64,000 bases of DNA, taken from positions 124,001 through 188,000 of the forward strand of contig JAZGTH010000098.1 of the NCBI GenBank assembly GCA_036877525.1, read 5' to 3'. The translations under genes were made by a program, and so were the position numbers. The notes under the pieces were generated by a model. It saw only the letters and a list, made by a program, of their open reading frames with translations. It searched no databases and had not been told where the DNA came from. Each line of letters begins with the position of its first letter. Positions within the stretch are counted from its first letter, which is position 1. The stretch is from Chromobotia macracanthus (Eukaryota; Chordata; Actinopteri; Cypriniformes; Botiidae). This document shows positions 51,095 to 61,166 of this stretch, in pieces.

Positions 51095-54000
51095 CTAAAG
51101 AAACAGGGAAATGTATGACGTACAAGTTTGAGTTAGGGTTATTGGAAGTTTGAGCTTTTTTTTTTTATTTGAGTATAAAACATTAAACCACTGACTGGTA
51201 TCTGTTGCCAATGGTTATTTTAACAGCTGACTGGATTGTATGTGACCTCAGTCTTACCCATCTGCTGTGAATGCACAGGTCCTGATATTGAGCTGATGAC
51301 TATAGTCTGTCCTGTTATTGGGACTTGCGGGTGGCCGTTGTGATGCAGGTGAGGCTGTTCTGTGGTTAGACCTGTACAACAAATAACAAACAGTTGACTA
51401 ATACTGTTTCTCTGTAATATTTTCTATATTTAGTGTACAACTAAAGGCAGCGTAGGCGATCTTTTCCAGAAACATTTTTTACGTAGGGTGAAAATCTCTT
51501 CACAAGGTGTAGGACCATAAAATGGTCAAAAAACATTTGACCTTATACCTCCAAGAAGCATCTCATGCAGCAGGTTGTCTATCTTGGCTAGACCAAAAAG
51601 CTTGATAAACTGCAGCTGCTCGATCATCTGCCAGGTGATGCTTTGAAGGGTTGGAATCAGCAGCAGAAGCTCCCCGAATCGGCCGCGTGAGTCATACTGT
51701 CGGTCATTAATGTAGTCGTTCAAACTCATCTGAACCTGATAGCGTATCGTCTTGATCTTAGAAGCATCTCTTAAGCTTTTGGCATCTAAAAGTTCAAAAC
51801 ACATCAGAGACAGTGACACATATATATTTCAGCATACTGTAGATGTTGGCTAACATTCTTTAAAAGGTCTCTCAAAGTTTCTCCTGCAGTAACATTAGTA
51901 GAATGCTTTTTTAACGTTATGTATCAAATATCATTATTTTTAAAAAGTTAGTGTTTTAAATAATTACAGAATTAAAAAAAGTTTGAATAATGACCAAGAA
52001 ATAATGTTAATACAACATCTAAACAACTGAACATTTTTAACATTTTTGTTACTAGCAGAAACGTTAGGGAAACATTCCTACAATCTAAAATTGCTAGCTG
52101 GGAAGAGAGGGCTTTTTTATGAACATATACCAGGATCGAAGAACACAATAGCCTTTAGCGCTGCATATTCATTGTCGTCAATTTGGATGTCCTGAAAGGG
52201 TAAGACCAGTTCATCCAAAACTCGGTTAGCCACCCGACCTATCTCAGGCTCGGGGCAGTTTCGATGGATAACACACCCATTACCTGTATTGGAAATAAGC
52301 AGAAAAGCATCAACATCTGCTGATGTCAAGATTTGAGTGTGTATCATCTTCTGTCTGTCTATAACTTTGTTAAAAGCTGAAAATTGCATTTTATTAGAAG
52401 TTTACCCAGAAGTAGGAGATCTTTGTATGCCATTGACCTCTTAGCAGCCCCAAGCAGAAGGTGTTCACCAGCGTGTGCTCGCAATAAACTAACCTGGAAA
52501 AACAGCAGGTGAGTTTTCACACTGAAGAAACAGCTTATCTAAAAATAAACCCGACATTATTTCTATGTGGAATTTTGAAGAACAGTATTGATCCAGGTAA
52601 TTACAGCTTTTACAATTACAACAAACTTCTTTGACTTTATGAACTTTAAAGTCCCCATTCATTGCATTTGCATGGAAACGATTCCAGAAAGAAAGAGTCA
52701 TATGGGTGACCCAGCTACTGTTCTCAAGAATGTTCTCAGAACATCAGCTAACGCTCTGTAAAGGTTCTCTCAAAGTTATCAAAACATTTTTGCTGTAACA
52801 TTAGTAGAACTTTTCTACTATATATGTTATATATCATATGTAAAAAATGTTATTCTTAAGTACTTATTGGATTGTTTTAAAAACATTACAGAATTAAAAA
52901 AATGTTTAAATAGTTTTCTTATAACCAAGCAGTAATGTTCATACAACGTCTAAAAACTGGACGTTTTGAACGTTTCTCAAACTTTCAAAATAATGTTTCT
53001 AACATTTGTGCTTAATGGAAATGTTACAGAAACTTTACTAAAACCTAAAATTTTTAGCTGGGGAGGGTGAATAAATGATGATAACAGTTTAATTTCTGGG
53101 TGAAATATTCCTTTAAGCTTAGAAGAAAATATGACAAGGTTATACGTGTCAAACAATAGCAAGAAACATAAGGGGGAAAAACTAACATTAAAAAGCTTGC
53201 TGAATAGAGGGCTAAACTGAGTCAGCCATGTGAATAGCAAACATTGGGATTCACTGAACAACCATGCAATTTAACCCACGGACCTCCCCAATTAGCACAG
53301 CTCGTGTCGCTTTCCAGCACCCATTACCTGATCGTCAAGAGGCAATTCGCCGAAGGCTGGAATGTATTTAGCCCATTCTACCAGAACAAGCAACTGCTGC
53401 TTCATAGACTCACAGACATCAGCCAGAGCAGCTGATTTCTTCTCTGAAACATCAGCAGGACCCATTGGACTGGCAACGTTGATCTGCTAAGAAATAGACA
53501 AGACAAGTTACCGTGTCTACATTTTTTACACAGGCTGTTGCTTCTCTCAGAGCAAATTTACACAGGTACTCAGGCAGATAATTGGAAATGTTGATGACAC
53601 TGACTGATGTTCAGAGGCACCGACGTTCACGCAAATTACGCTCATTATCTGTCTATTGTCATTATTAACTGCCGAACAGAACATATTTTGAGAAGAACAA
53701 ACTTCACCAGAGCTACCCCAGCTAACAATTTTGGTTGTAAGAATGTTTCCGTAACGTTTTCATTAAGTAACAAAAATGTTAAAATGTTTCTTTGAAAGCT
53801 CTAGGAATGTTCAAAACGTCCAGTTTTTTAGATGCTGTATTAATCTTATTGTTTGGTTATAAGAACGTTATTTGAACTTTTTTAATTCTGTAACATTTTT
53901 AAAGCATTCTACTAACTATCTAAAAATAATAAATAATATTTTTTGATATATGATATTTGATGTTAGAAAAAGGTTATACTAATGTTACTGCAAAGAACAT

Positions 54001-57000
54001 TAATTTTAATAATGTTGACAGAAGTTTTAGAGAACATCAGCCAACATTCTAAGAACGTTCCTTGTTAGCTGGGACTGTAATGAAACTTGTTTCTTTCTTC
54101 TTTCTTTAATCAGCTCCACTGCTGGTTAATTTTGTCTTTGGTGCCTGTTTATCTCCAGCAGAATGCATTAAAACTTTACACCTTTATATTTACGGCCAAT
54201 CACAGCCATGATTTATTGTTCAAAAGCAGTAAATGTTTCTGCCGCAGATAGCGCAATTAAATGCGCATTTCTCATCTTCCATGTCTGCACACCCGTTTCT
54301 TTTTTGCACGTTCTTTCTTTTTGTATATGTGTGTGCGCATGTGTTTTTCAAATAACCTTGACAGAACCATATACTGTACCTGCTGTGAGAGGGATTCGGC
54401 GTGAGCGAGTGCCGTGATTGGTGGCAGGTCATGTGACTCCTGCGTGTTCCTCCTGGAGCTGATACGGTCACGCTCATTCTGCACCGCTGAAAACAACACA
54501 AACAACTTCACTGATTAGTGAGCTAAAACAGTTCGGAGTCATTACTGATTAGCTAAGATGATGGGTGTGTTTATCAGGCCTGCAGTGAAGCTCACACATT
54601 TCAAAGAAACAGGGTTTTATTGATAGAATGCAGTTTTAGTTTAAATGTATATTTAAGTTTATAAAACAAATATAAATTTCTTCCGCCAAACAGGTACACT
54701 AACTGAAAGCAAATATTTTGTCTATACCAAAGGTGTGTTTGTGTACTCTTATACAAGAAGTTCCAGTCCAGCCAAACTTGTGAGAAGAGGAAACCTTTGT
54801 GTGCAAATTGGAGATTATGAAAAATAATGTGACTTGATTTAATCACTCTGTTGGTTACCTTTAACTGACTGCAGTCTTGAACAATGTAAGAACATATAAA
54901 TATGCTTAAAATATGTTCTGTGTTCTTACAATATAAGAAGTTCCAGTCCAGCCAAACTTGTGAGAAGAAGAAACCTTTGTGTGCAAATGGGAGATTATGA
55001 AAAATAATGTGACTTAATTTAATCACTCTTTTGGTTACCTTTAACTGACTGCAGTCTTGAACAACGTGTAAGCAGGAAGTGAGGCAGGGAGCACATGATC
55101 ACCTATCATAAAAGTCTAACCAAGGTTATACATCCAATAAACGAAGCATCCTTGTGTAATTAGGGCAAGTTTTATGGCATCATCCATTTTACTCTCTCGA
55201 TTTCCCTCTTCCTGGTTACTCCATTAACTTTCTCAGAACAGTGAGAAATGAGACCGTTTGGAAGAAATATACAAAATATAGCATGTTTACCTTCTTTCTT
55301 CATTCCCGCTCGAAAACATTTGTGAAGCCTGCAAAAACGACACTGGTTCCTCTTATCTTTATCAACGACACACTGACGATTAAACCTGCCAGAGGTCAAA
55401 AATCATGATGTCAGAGGTGCAAAACTTTGTTTACACCAGGTTAACCTACACAGTAATATATCTGTATTTGTATATCTCTATGTTCTCTCTTTTTCTATAT
55501 GAATATTTGTGTGTAGTCTTGGTTATCTGTTGATAACCAAGACTACTAAAAATACGTTTTAGTTATTTTTAGCTTTTATTTGATTTTTTTTTTTTATTAT
55601 TATATTTATATTATAGTTTTTTTAAAATTATTTTATATTATTGGTTAATGCATATTAGTTATATGGATGTATGCGAGGTACCTGCAGGAGTATACATGGC
55701 TCTTCCTGATGCTCCTGCGGAAGAAGCCTTTGCAGCCGTCGCAGCTGGAGGCGCCATAATGTTTACCTGTGGCTTTGTCACCGCAGATTGCGCAGTTGGA
55801 GCTCACACAGTTTTCTCTTTGACTGGGCTCTGCCGGCATGCTCTCTACAGACAACAGCAGTGATTGTTAGGGCACGGGCTCATCACGCACAATGTTATTG
55901 CCAGCTGAACACTTTGGTGGTCCTAGAATTGCTATAACACTTCAGTCTAATCATGGCTGGATGGATCACTTGTGTGCCTTCTATTCAGGCTTTTATGTGA
56001 ATGGTTCTAGATTAGTTGTTCTCAGCTGGCTTTGATTTAGAACCCATATTTTACATTGGAAATCAAGTAGTGGTACAACATGGTACCAGAATTGTGTACT
56101 GTACAAAAGGTTATGTATTGTATAGTCATTAAAATAAAAGAAGAAAATACCTTTATCTAAAAGTTGTAATTATTCACAATATTCATAATTATTCCCATGA
56201 CAAAGGCTGAAATTGACAATGCGGCCAGCCTCAGACAGAAAGAACAATTTGCACCAAAATGTTGCTTAAATCCACAAAACACTTTGATGCAAAGACTTCA
56301 ACCGCCTATTTATGTTGCTATTTTAATTATTCTAACTATGCATGATTTTATGTTAATTGCATCATATTACTGGCCTTTAGCATAGTTTTTTTCTCTGCTA
56401 TCCAAGATCACAACAGACCAGCAATCCATTTTTGGGACCGCAACCCACTGGTTAAGAACCACTGTTCTAGATCATTTCAAATGAGTTGATCGAGAATAAA
56501 AGTTAGGCTAATATACAAAAAGCCATGTGGATCTCATGATCCACTGCCACAATCCGTCTATCAAATCCTGGCCTTTCACACAGACTCCCAATCAGAGCAA
56601 CTAATGAGGTGAATGAGGAAGTCCTGCATAGGTGAACAAAGGGATACTGATTCTAAAAGAGCTTCTAATGCTACAGAGAGCGGATGAAAATCAATCATTC
56701 TTTTGTGCATCCAAAATCATAACATTTCAACAAAAGAAATGCAGCAGGGGACTTTAGCCTTTTATGTGTGGAGGCTGATTGGAACCTCCCGCTGTCATAG
56801 GACAGACTTAATTTGGATAAGCCTCTGTTTTACTGCATAGACAGATATACAATGGAGATTGACATCTCATAGATAAATGTTAATGTGGCTTGAAAGCGAT
56901 CTCTTCTGATTCAGCATATTCCCAAAGTGATTCTTTCTTATTTCAGAATAAAACATAACCCGAAAGCAAAAGGACATGTGTGGTCACCAACAGGCAATTT

Positions 57001-58866
57001 CATTCCATCAGCTCTCCCTGGCTAAGAAATTATCCACAGAGCATGTTTTTATGTATTTGCTTTCAAGAAAACACTTTCATGTTGCTGCATTACCTCAAAT
57101 GAAAGGAAAACAATGAAAAATAAGTTGGCAAACAATTTCACCAAATGTAAAGTTTTATGAGCTTCACTAGACAGCAGAAGATTAAGGAATTCTGAGGGAT
57201 GCCAAGTTGTGTGAAATTAACTTGCTTCCCCAGCTAACAATTTTAGGTTGTAAGAATGTTTCCCTAATGTTTCTATTAGTGACAAAAACTATACTTTTAA
57301 AACGTCCAGTTTTTTTAGACGTTGTACTAACATCATTGCTTGGTTATCAGACCATTATTCAAATGTTTTAATTCCTTAACATTTATAAAATATTCCACTA
57401 ACAACTTAAAAATAACGTCTTTGATATATGATATACATGATAATGTTTAAAATCATTCCATTAACGTTACTGCAAGAACTTTCTGATAACTTTGAGAGAA
57501 CTTTTGAGAATGTTGGCCAACGTTTGGGATCGTTCCCTGTTAGCTGGGACAGCCAGTCCATTTAATAATTTACTTTCCTACAGTATAATAAAAGTATCAT
57601 TTGAATGCAAACAAATCTTTGTTTGTCTAGCTTTCCATCTTTGTCTTAAAGGCTGTGTCTGTGCCTTTAAATAGTTTTTCATTCCAGTTACTTTATGGCC
57701 TATCTCTGCGTTAAGATGTACTGTAAAGGATTGTAAAGATAACTGACAAATCTCTGCAGTCTCTGCATTTTAATTCAGCAACAGGTTAATAGAGAACAGA
57801 CTTGGATAAATCTTAGGACATCATCAAATTGTGTTGACATGGTGGTTAAAGATCTATTCTTAAGTCGTTCTTAAAACATTACAGAATTAAATAACCAAGC
57901 AATAACGTTAGTACAACGTCTAAAAACTGGATGTTTTGAACACTCCTAGAACTATCAAAATAACATTTTTAACATTTTAACGTGTTACTTAATGGAAACA
58001 TTAGGAGAATGTTCTTACAACCTAAAATTGTTAGCTGGGAAGGCATTTCTCCACATTGCCGCAGGGTGATTGTCACCTGTAGGTGTATATTAAATAGCCT
58101 GGTAGAAACAAAATAACATTACGACAGTTTTTTTCGCTTTTCACTTGTGCAACACTGCAGCTGAAAAAAAAAACGTATTAAATTTAACACTATTTTCAGT
58201 CTTCCTTTCTTTAAGCCCACCTCCACGGAAAACCCAATCGCTAATCCTAAGACAAAGAATTCCTTTCTCAGTTTTTCTGTGAAGCCCTCTGTTGAATTTT
58301 AAACCAAATGGAGAGTCTTTCAAAACAGTTAGCCAACAATTATTTTTTTTGGTTGAGGTAAATAATTCTGCTAGAGAAAATTCATCCCTCACCAATCAAA
58401 AAAAAAAACTCAGTTTAAAACAGATATTAAACCAACCATGAAACAGTATCTGTCCCTTTAAGAAATTCAGTTTCTTTCAATTGCCATATACTATACAAAA
58501 CTAACATCTATACCTGTCTATACCTAATCTATGACTGGACATTAACAAGGATCCTAAAACTAATGTCATAACAACACTACAGCAAACACAGGTTTAAATC
58601 AGATGAAATCATCAGCTCGCAGTGGCCGAATCAGCAGCCATCCCTTATCTACTTACCACAGATTTAAACACTAAAAAACACATTAAAAAACAGATTTAAA
58701 CACATTTAAAAACTTTCTATTGTCATGCACAGCACTCACCCCCAGAATAATGCACCTCAGCATTCTCAAAGCCCAATGTGCTGTAGGTAGGGTCCAGGCC
58801 CTCACAGTAATTGGCTACATCCATGCCCAGTAAGGATTTAGGGAGAGGGGCTGCTGAAAACTTCAT
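50961..58866 (-). CDS. hnf4g: HNF4-family nuclear receptor (NR2A), complete ten-exon CDS, most like HNF4 gamma
   Basis: Nuclear receptor that binds direct-repeat DNA as a homodimer and controls hepatic, gut and pancreatic genes (family knowledge). Coding exons on the minus strand: 58866-58740, 55844-55682, 55385-55291, 54486-54380, 53483-53328, 52493-52406, 52283-52131, 51785-51549, 51371-51258, 51094-50961. All introns are GT/AG and the phases join without a break into 457 residues plus TGA, in the HNF4 size range. The zinc-finger DNA-binding domain covers about residues 60-125 with eight cysteines (60, 63, 77, 80, 96, 102, 112, 115) and P-box CDGCKGFF. The ligand-binding domain covers about 180-376 and ends in the AF-2 helix LLHEMLLGG (368-376). 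Gamma-like residues include VIHRN, RVANRVLDELV and EIQ-type IQIDDNEYA, where alpha has IVPRH and RVSIRILDEL. The F domain is short (377-457). The fish paralogue hnf4b is the main alternative; the family is near certain. Confidence 0.85.
51258..51371 (-). CDS. hnf4g: hnf4g exon 9 (F domain)
   Basis: Encodes residues 376-414. The segment EQPHLHHNGHPQVPITGQT resembles the HNF4 gamma F domain (LHHPMHPHL then LTGQTI). It is bounded by acceptor TTGTACAG and donor ATGG/GTAAGA, and the frame continues into exon 10. Confidence 0.85.
51549..51785 (-). CDS. hnf4g: hnf4g exon 8 (ligand-binding domain to AF-2)
   Basis: Encodes residues 297-376. It contains the near-invariant blocks DYINDRQYDSRGRFGELLLL and PTLQSITWQMIEQ and the AF-2 activation helix LLHEMLLGG, where mammals have LLQEMLLGG. 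This is the longest exon of the gene (237 nt). Confidence 0.95.
51845..52102 (-). mobile_element. CCCAGCTAAC-TIR MITE, copy D, in hnf4g intron 7
   Basis: Reverse orientation, ending CTAAAATTGCTAGCTGGG. The opposite terminus is missing; the copy begins inside the element at GTTGGCTAACATTC. Lies between exons 8 and 7. Confidence 0.75.
52131..52283 (-). CDS. hnf4g: hnf4g exon 7 (ligand-binding domain)
   Basis: Encodes residues 246-297, including VIHRN, RVANRVLDELV, QIDDNEYA and AIVFFDP. These blocks are closer to HNF4 gamma than to alpha and are the main reason for the paralogue call. Acceptor AATACAG, donor CTG/GTATAT, phase 1. Confidence 0.93.
52406..52493 (-). CDS. hnf4g: hnf4g exon 6 (ligand-binding domain)
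   Basis: Encodes residues 217-246, with the HNF4 signature LLRAHAGEHLLLGAAKRSM followed by the DLLLLG turn. It is short (88 nt) and has a strong acceptor TTTTTCCAG. No single reading frame shows it clearly; it was found by joining exons 5 and 7. Confidence 0.92.
52710..53062 (-). mobile_element. CCCAGCTAAC-TIR MITE, copy E, in hnf4g intron 5
   Basis: Full-length, 353 bp, from CCCAGCTACTGTTCTCAAG to TTTTTAGCTGGG, flanked by GA on both sides. A second repeat end abuts it at 53066. Confidence 0.8.
53066..53117 (+). mobile_element. right-end fragment of the TTAAAGGGACAGT MITE family, hnf4g intron 5
   Basis: GGTGAATAAATGATGATAAC then TTTCTGGGTGAAATATTCCT, directly beside MITE copy E, which may have inserted into it. 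Confidence 0.6.
53328..53483 (-). CDS. hnf4g: hnf4g exon 5 (hinge and helices 1-3 of the ligand-binding domain)
   Basis: Encodes residues 165-216 in phase 0/0. It carries ADVCESMKQQLLVLVEWAKY, the ligand-binding-domain start, and ends in ELPLDDQ. Residue 209 is Gly (codon GGC) where HNF4 proteins have Cys (IPAFCELPLDDQ), a single T-to-G difference. The acceptor is TTAGCAG and the donor CAG/GTAATG. Confidence 0.92.
53717..54073 (+). mobile_element. CCCAGCTAAC-TIR MITE, copy F, in hnf4g intron 4
   Basis: Full-length, 357 bp, from CCCAGCTAACAATTTTGG to GAACGTTCCTTGTTAGCTGGG, flanked by AC on both sides. Confidence 0.85.
54380..54486 (-). CDS. hnf4g: hnf4g exon 4 (hinge start)
   Basis: Encodes residues 129-164, beginning with the family signature AVQNERDRIS, then a variable hinge ending SLSQQ. 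The exon ends exactly on a codon boundary at a CAG/GTACAG donor. The hinge is less conserved than the flanking domains, as expected. Confidence 0.9.
54755..55064. repeat. 180-bp-period tandem duplication in hnf4g intron 3
   Basis: The block AAGAAGTTCCAGTCCAGCC ... GACTGCAGTCTTGAACAA occurs at 54755-54884 and again at 54935-55064, exactly 180 bp apart, with few substitutions (for example AGAGGAAAC/AGAAGAAAC). The unshared 50 bp between copies contain an inverted pair TGTAAGAACA (54885-54894) / TGTTCTTACA (54921-54930). The duplication creates a long but non-coding open frame. Confidence 0.88.
55291..55385 (-). CDS. hnf4g: hnf4g exon 3 (second zinc finger)
   Basis: Encodes residues 97-129, with cysteines 102, 112, 115 and 120 and the DNA-binding-domain end CFRAGMKKE. 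Vertebrate HNF4 usually reads CRYCRLKKC or CRYCRLRKC here; this gene reads CRFCRLHKC, with Tyr to Phe at 114 and a basic residue replaced by His at 118. Acceptor GGCAG and donor GTAAAC are both canonical. Confidence 0.93.
55682..55844 (-). CDS. hnf4g: hnf4g exon 2 (first zinc finger and P-box)
   Basis: Encodes residues 43-97. Four finger-1 cysteines (60, 63, 77, 80), the invariant GKHYGASSCDGCKGFFRRS core and the start of finger 2 are intact. The acceptor at 55845 (CTGTAG) joins in frame with exon 1; the exon ends in AG/GTACCT and splits an arginine codon with exon 3. An ATG three codons into the exon is not needed as a start because exon 1 joins cleanly. Confidence 0.93.
56013..56464. mobile_element. 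non-autonomous hAT-type element with 8-bp target duplication, in hnf4g intron 1
   Basis: The two ends are inverted versions of the hAT-type terminus CAGTGGTTCTCAA: left TAGTTGTTCTCAGC, right TTAAGAACCACTG. TTCTAGAT flanks both sides exactly (56005-56012 and 56465-56472), the 8-bp duplication expected of hAT. The 452-bp body has no transposase reading frame. Confidence 0.82.
57229..57548 (+). mobile_element. CCCAGCTAAC-TIR MITE, copy G, in hnf4g intron 1
   Basis: Full-length, 320 bp, with near-consensus ends (CCCAGCTAACAATTTTAGG, CGTTCCCTGTTAGCTGGG). Flanking dinucleotides differ (TC, AC). Confidence 0.85.
57852..58039 (-). mobile_element. CCCAGCTAAC-TIR MITE, copy H, truncated, in hnf4g intron 1
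   Basis: Reverse orientation, ending CTAAAATTGTTAGCTGGG; about half an element, beginning at an internal CTATTCTTAAGT. Only 300 bp from copy G in the same intron and opposite in orientation. Confidence 0.75.
58740..58866 (-). CDS. hnf4g: hnf4g exon 1 (A/B domain)
   Basis: Encodes residues 1-42 plus one base. The chosen ATG gives MKFSAAPLPK followed by MDVANYCEGLDPTYSTLGFE, the acidic/aromatic AF-1 segment typical of the alpha1-type HNF4 first exon. An internal ATG at residue 15 is an alternative start and would match shorter HNF4 N-termini. The donor reads GGGG/GTGAGT. A second promoter further upstream with another first exon, as known for HNF4A, cannot be excluded. Confidence 0.85.
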
Positions 58867-59004
58867 TCCTGTCTGGCTGTCTCTACTTAGACTCGTCCTG
58901 GGACAGTTTCTCCTGATGGACTGAGTTTGACCATCTCTTCAGAATGCTGATGTCCTCTTTTAAGACAAGGGAGGAGCCTTGACCAAGACTCCTCACCTCA
59001 TTGC

Positions 59005-59036
59005 CTTATCCTGTACTTATCAGGATGAAGAGATAA
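59005..59036 (-). promoter_or_regulatory. cluster of three GATA-type motifs upstream of hnf4g
   Basis: CTTATC at 59005-59010, CTTATC at 59016-59021 and AGATAA at 59031-59036 lie 139-170 bases upstream of the hnf4g ATG. GATA factors are known regulators of HNF4 promoters in gut and liver. Such short motifs are common by chance, but three in 32 bases next to the start is suggestive. No TATA box was recognised nearby. Confidence 0.35.
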
Positions 59037-59190
59037 CAGTATTTTCTGCATGTTCCTGAAAGCAGATTTTATTGGTGTATCAGAAGTGACTGCCCAGCCT
59101 GCAGTCCCTGTTCTTCTAAAGTAATGCACCTTTTCAGTACCAAATGTGCTTGGGTCAGCAAACCTAACCCTAACTGTGAGACAGCGTTTA

Positions 59191-59235
59191 CAGAACATTA
59201 GCCAACATTCTGAGAACGTTCCCCATTAGCCAAGT
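59191..59235 (+). mobile_element. CCCAGCTAAC-TIR MITE, copy I, terminal fragment
   Basis: Only the right 45 bp remain (AACATTCTGAGAACGTTCCC then ATTAGCCAAG). It lies about 330 bp upstream of the hnf4g start codon. Confidence 0.55.
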
Positions 59236-60870
59236 TAGGGATTTATCAGATTATCAGACTATTAAAAGGTAAGACAGATGGGGTTTTTTTACTGAAACCT
59301 GTCAATGAAAGGATCTTTAGGGGACCAGAAATAGTTTTTGGCATCCTTATCCTTTTACCAGTATATTGTCGCCTCGAAGAGGCCATACCAAAAACAGAAA
59401 GACAACATATCCAACATTTTACAGTGAGAAAAATCTATTTAAACATTAAATAGAGGATCTATTTCTGTTGAGTTCAGTAAGCATAAGGATACTCTGACTC
59501 CATAGCAGATTTACATAGCAGGTTACATTTTAACTCCAACAAACTCCCACTTCCTTTAAAGGAGGAATTGCTCAAAATGCTCACATGATCCGTTTTGAAA
59601 GTTCAATACATTGCATCTTATGCAATTACTAAGTGCAATTACAGTCCCAATGCAGACAGATGCATGCAGATGGAGTCTGTCATTACGTCATATTTACATA
59701 TACGTCAGCAGTTGATTTATTATGTAATTATGAAAGTAAAATAATTTCAAGGTCAAACAAGAATTGTCACCCTCGGACCGGAAAATACTTCCAATATCAA
59801 GGTAACACATTCATTATAAAAACGGAGCCCATTTATCTGAATTCTGTTTTATAATTGATAACGAAACTGACTAAAATCCCAATGATGGACGATGGTACAG
59901 TCATATTAGAAATTACAAATTTAAAGCGTATTTAAATGTACATTCTGGCCCTTTATACTGATAAAACATGTTAGACACAAAACTATATTTTGCACTTAAA
60001 TCAATTACAGAATAATGTTTACTAAGAAATATGGAAAAGAGCTTTTATAAATCTTTAGTTCCCTGTTAAATCCAAATATAGAGGCAGATGTCATTTTAAA
60101 AGAATGAGTATTTGTGCTCCCAAATCAGGTTTCTTTAACAATATTCCAATAACAGACGGAAATGTAATTTGGGAAATGTGTTTCGTCCACAATTTTTTAG
60201 CCTATCAACATGCATAAGCAATTCATTTAAACCAACCAACAAGGATAAAGGCCAAAATGAAAAGGATGTTTTTTTTCTTTTGCTTTCCCATGAATATGAT
60301 CGCAACTCAAAGCTGTTTTGCTCTTACCTTCTCCCTGTGCAACTACGACGTGCATTGATCCAGCACAGCTCAAACCACCATGTGTCAAAAAATGGGACGC
60401 TATAATGATAGTTTAGTCTATTACAGAGAAGACATGGCACTATATGAAGTGCTTAAAATGTCATATATCTCACACTGGTTAATACATTTTGTCGTGTTGG
60501 GGGAGCCTTTCATTAGATCGATTAACTAAACAAACTGAAAGTTGGGTGGAGACGTTAAACAGTAACTAGCCCCAATAAAACAGAAGAATGAATCGTGTTG
60601 CATGCGCGTTCACGTCTAATGGACATTTAATAACAAACACAGGGACGAATTTAGCTTTCTAACGAAGCTACAAAAATGGGTTTGTAAACATTTGCAGGTT
60701 TGCTTAATAGATGCATTCGGATGCATTAAAACACATTCGTAACAAACTTTTTGTGTTTTTAAGGGAAAAGTAAATAGCCTTTTTGGGGAAGGGGTAAATA
60801 ACCTACTTATAGACAAGAAAAAATACATATTTACGAGACAGATGTGTTGCATCTGTATGTCTTCACATTA

Positions 60871-60884
60871 CCGGAAGAGGGCGC
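60871..60884 (+). promoter_or_regulatory. CTCF-like motif between hnf4g and cops5
   Basis: CCGGAAGAGGGCGC matches the CTCF core CCASYAGRKGGCRS at 12 of 14 positions in plus orientation. It overlaps an ETS-like core ACCGGAAG (60870-60877), so an ETS promoter site is the main alternative. Confidence 0.35.
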
Positions 60885-61079
60885 CAAATCACTTAAAACC
60901 TTATTGAGCGGTACAGCGTTGGTCAATCGTTACATATTTACTGTACAAGTAACTCAAGAATTTAAGATTGATTTTTTTACCACCTGTTACCGCAATCAAT
61001 GACACAAAAAGATACAACTCTGCATCTCTTCATTTGTGCATCAAAACATGGTTGAAAGAAATAACTTGTACTGTAATGC

Positions 61080-61166
61080 AACTACAGCAGGTGCAATACG
61101 TGAAGCGGCGGCGTAATCGTCACGTAACCTACGCAAATCAGCGCAAAGCATTTTGGGGAATGTAGT
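61080..61166. promoter_or_regulatory. candidate distal promoter element upstream of cops5 with ZNF143-like motif
   Basis: A short CpG-rich patch in AT-rich surroundings (GCGGCGGCG near 61,104, CACGTAAC, CAGCGC) ends in 61148-61166, whose reverse complement ACTACATTCCCCAAAATGC resembles the ZNF143/THAP11 element of ubiquitous promoters. If it drives cops5, a 5' UTR of about 1 kb or a 5' UTR intron is needed. Confidence 0.35.

Larger units (their letters stand above)
55845..58739 (-). other. hnf4g intron 1
   Basis: The largest intron of the gene (2.9 kb), holding the 452-bp hAT element and MITE copies G and H. The first intron commonly carries enhancers or alternative promoters in HNF4 genes; none could be defined here. 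Confidence 0.8.

Noticed and set aside
54601..55026. 141-codon open frame on the minus strand
   Set aside because: It spans the 180-bp tandem duplication in hnf4g intron 3, repeats its own sequence and matches no protein; an artefact of the repeat.
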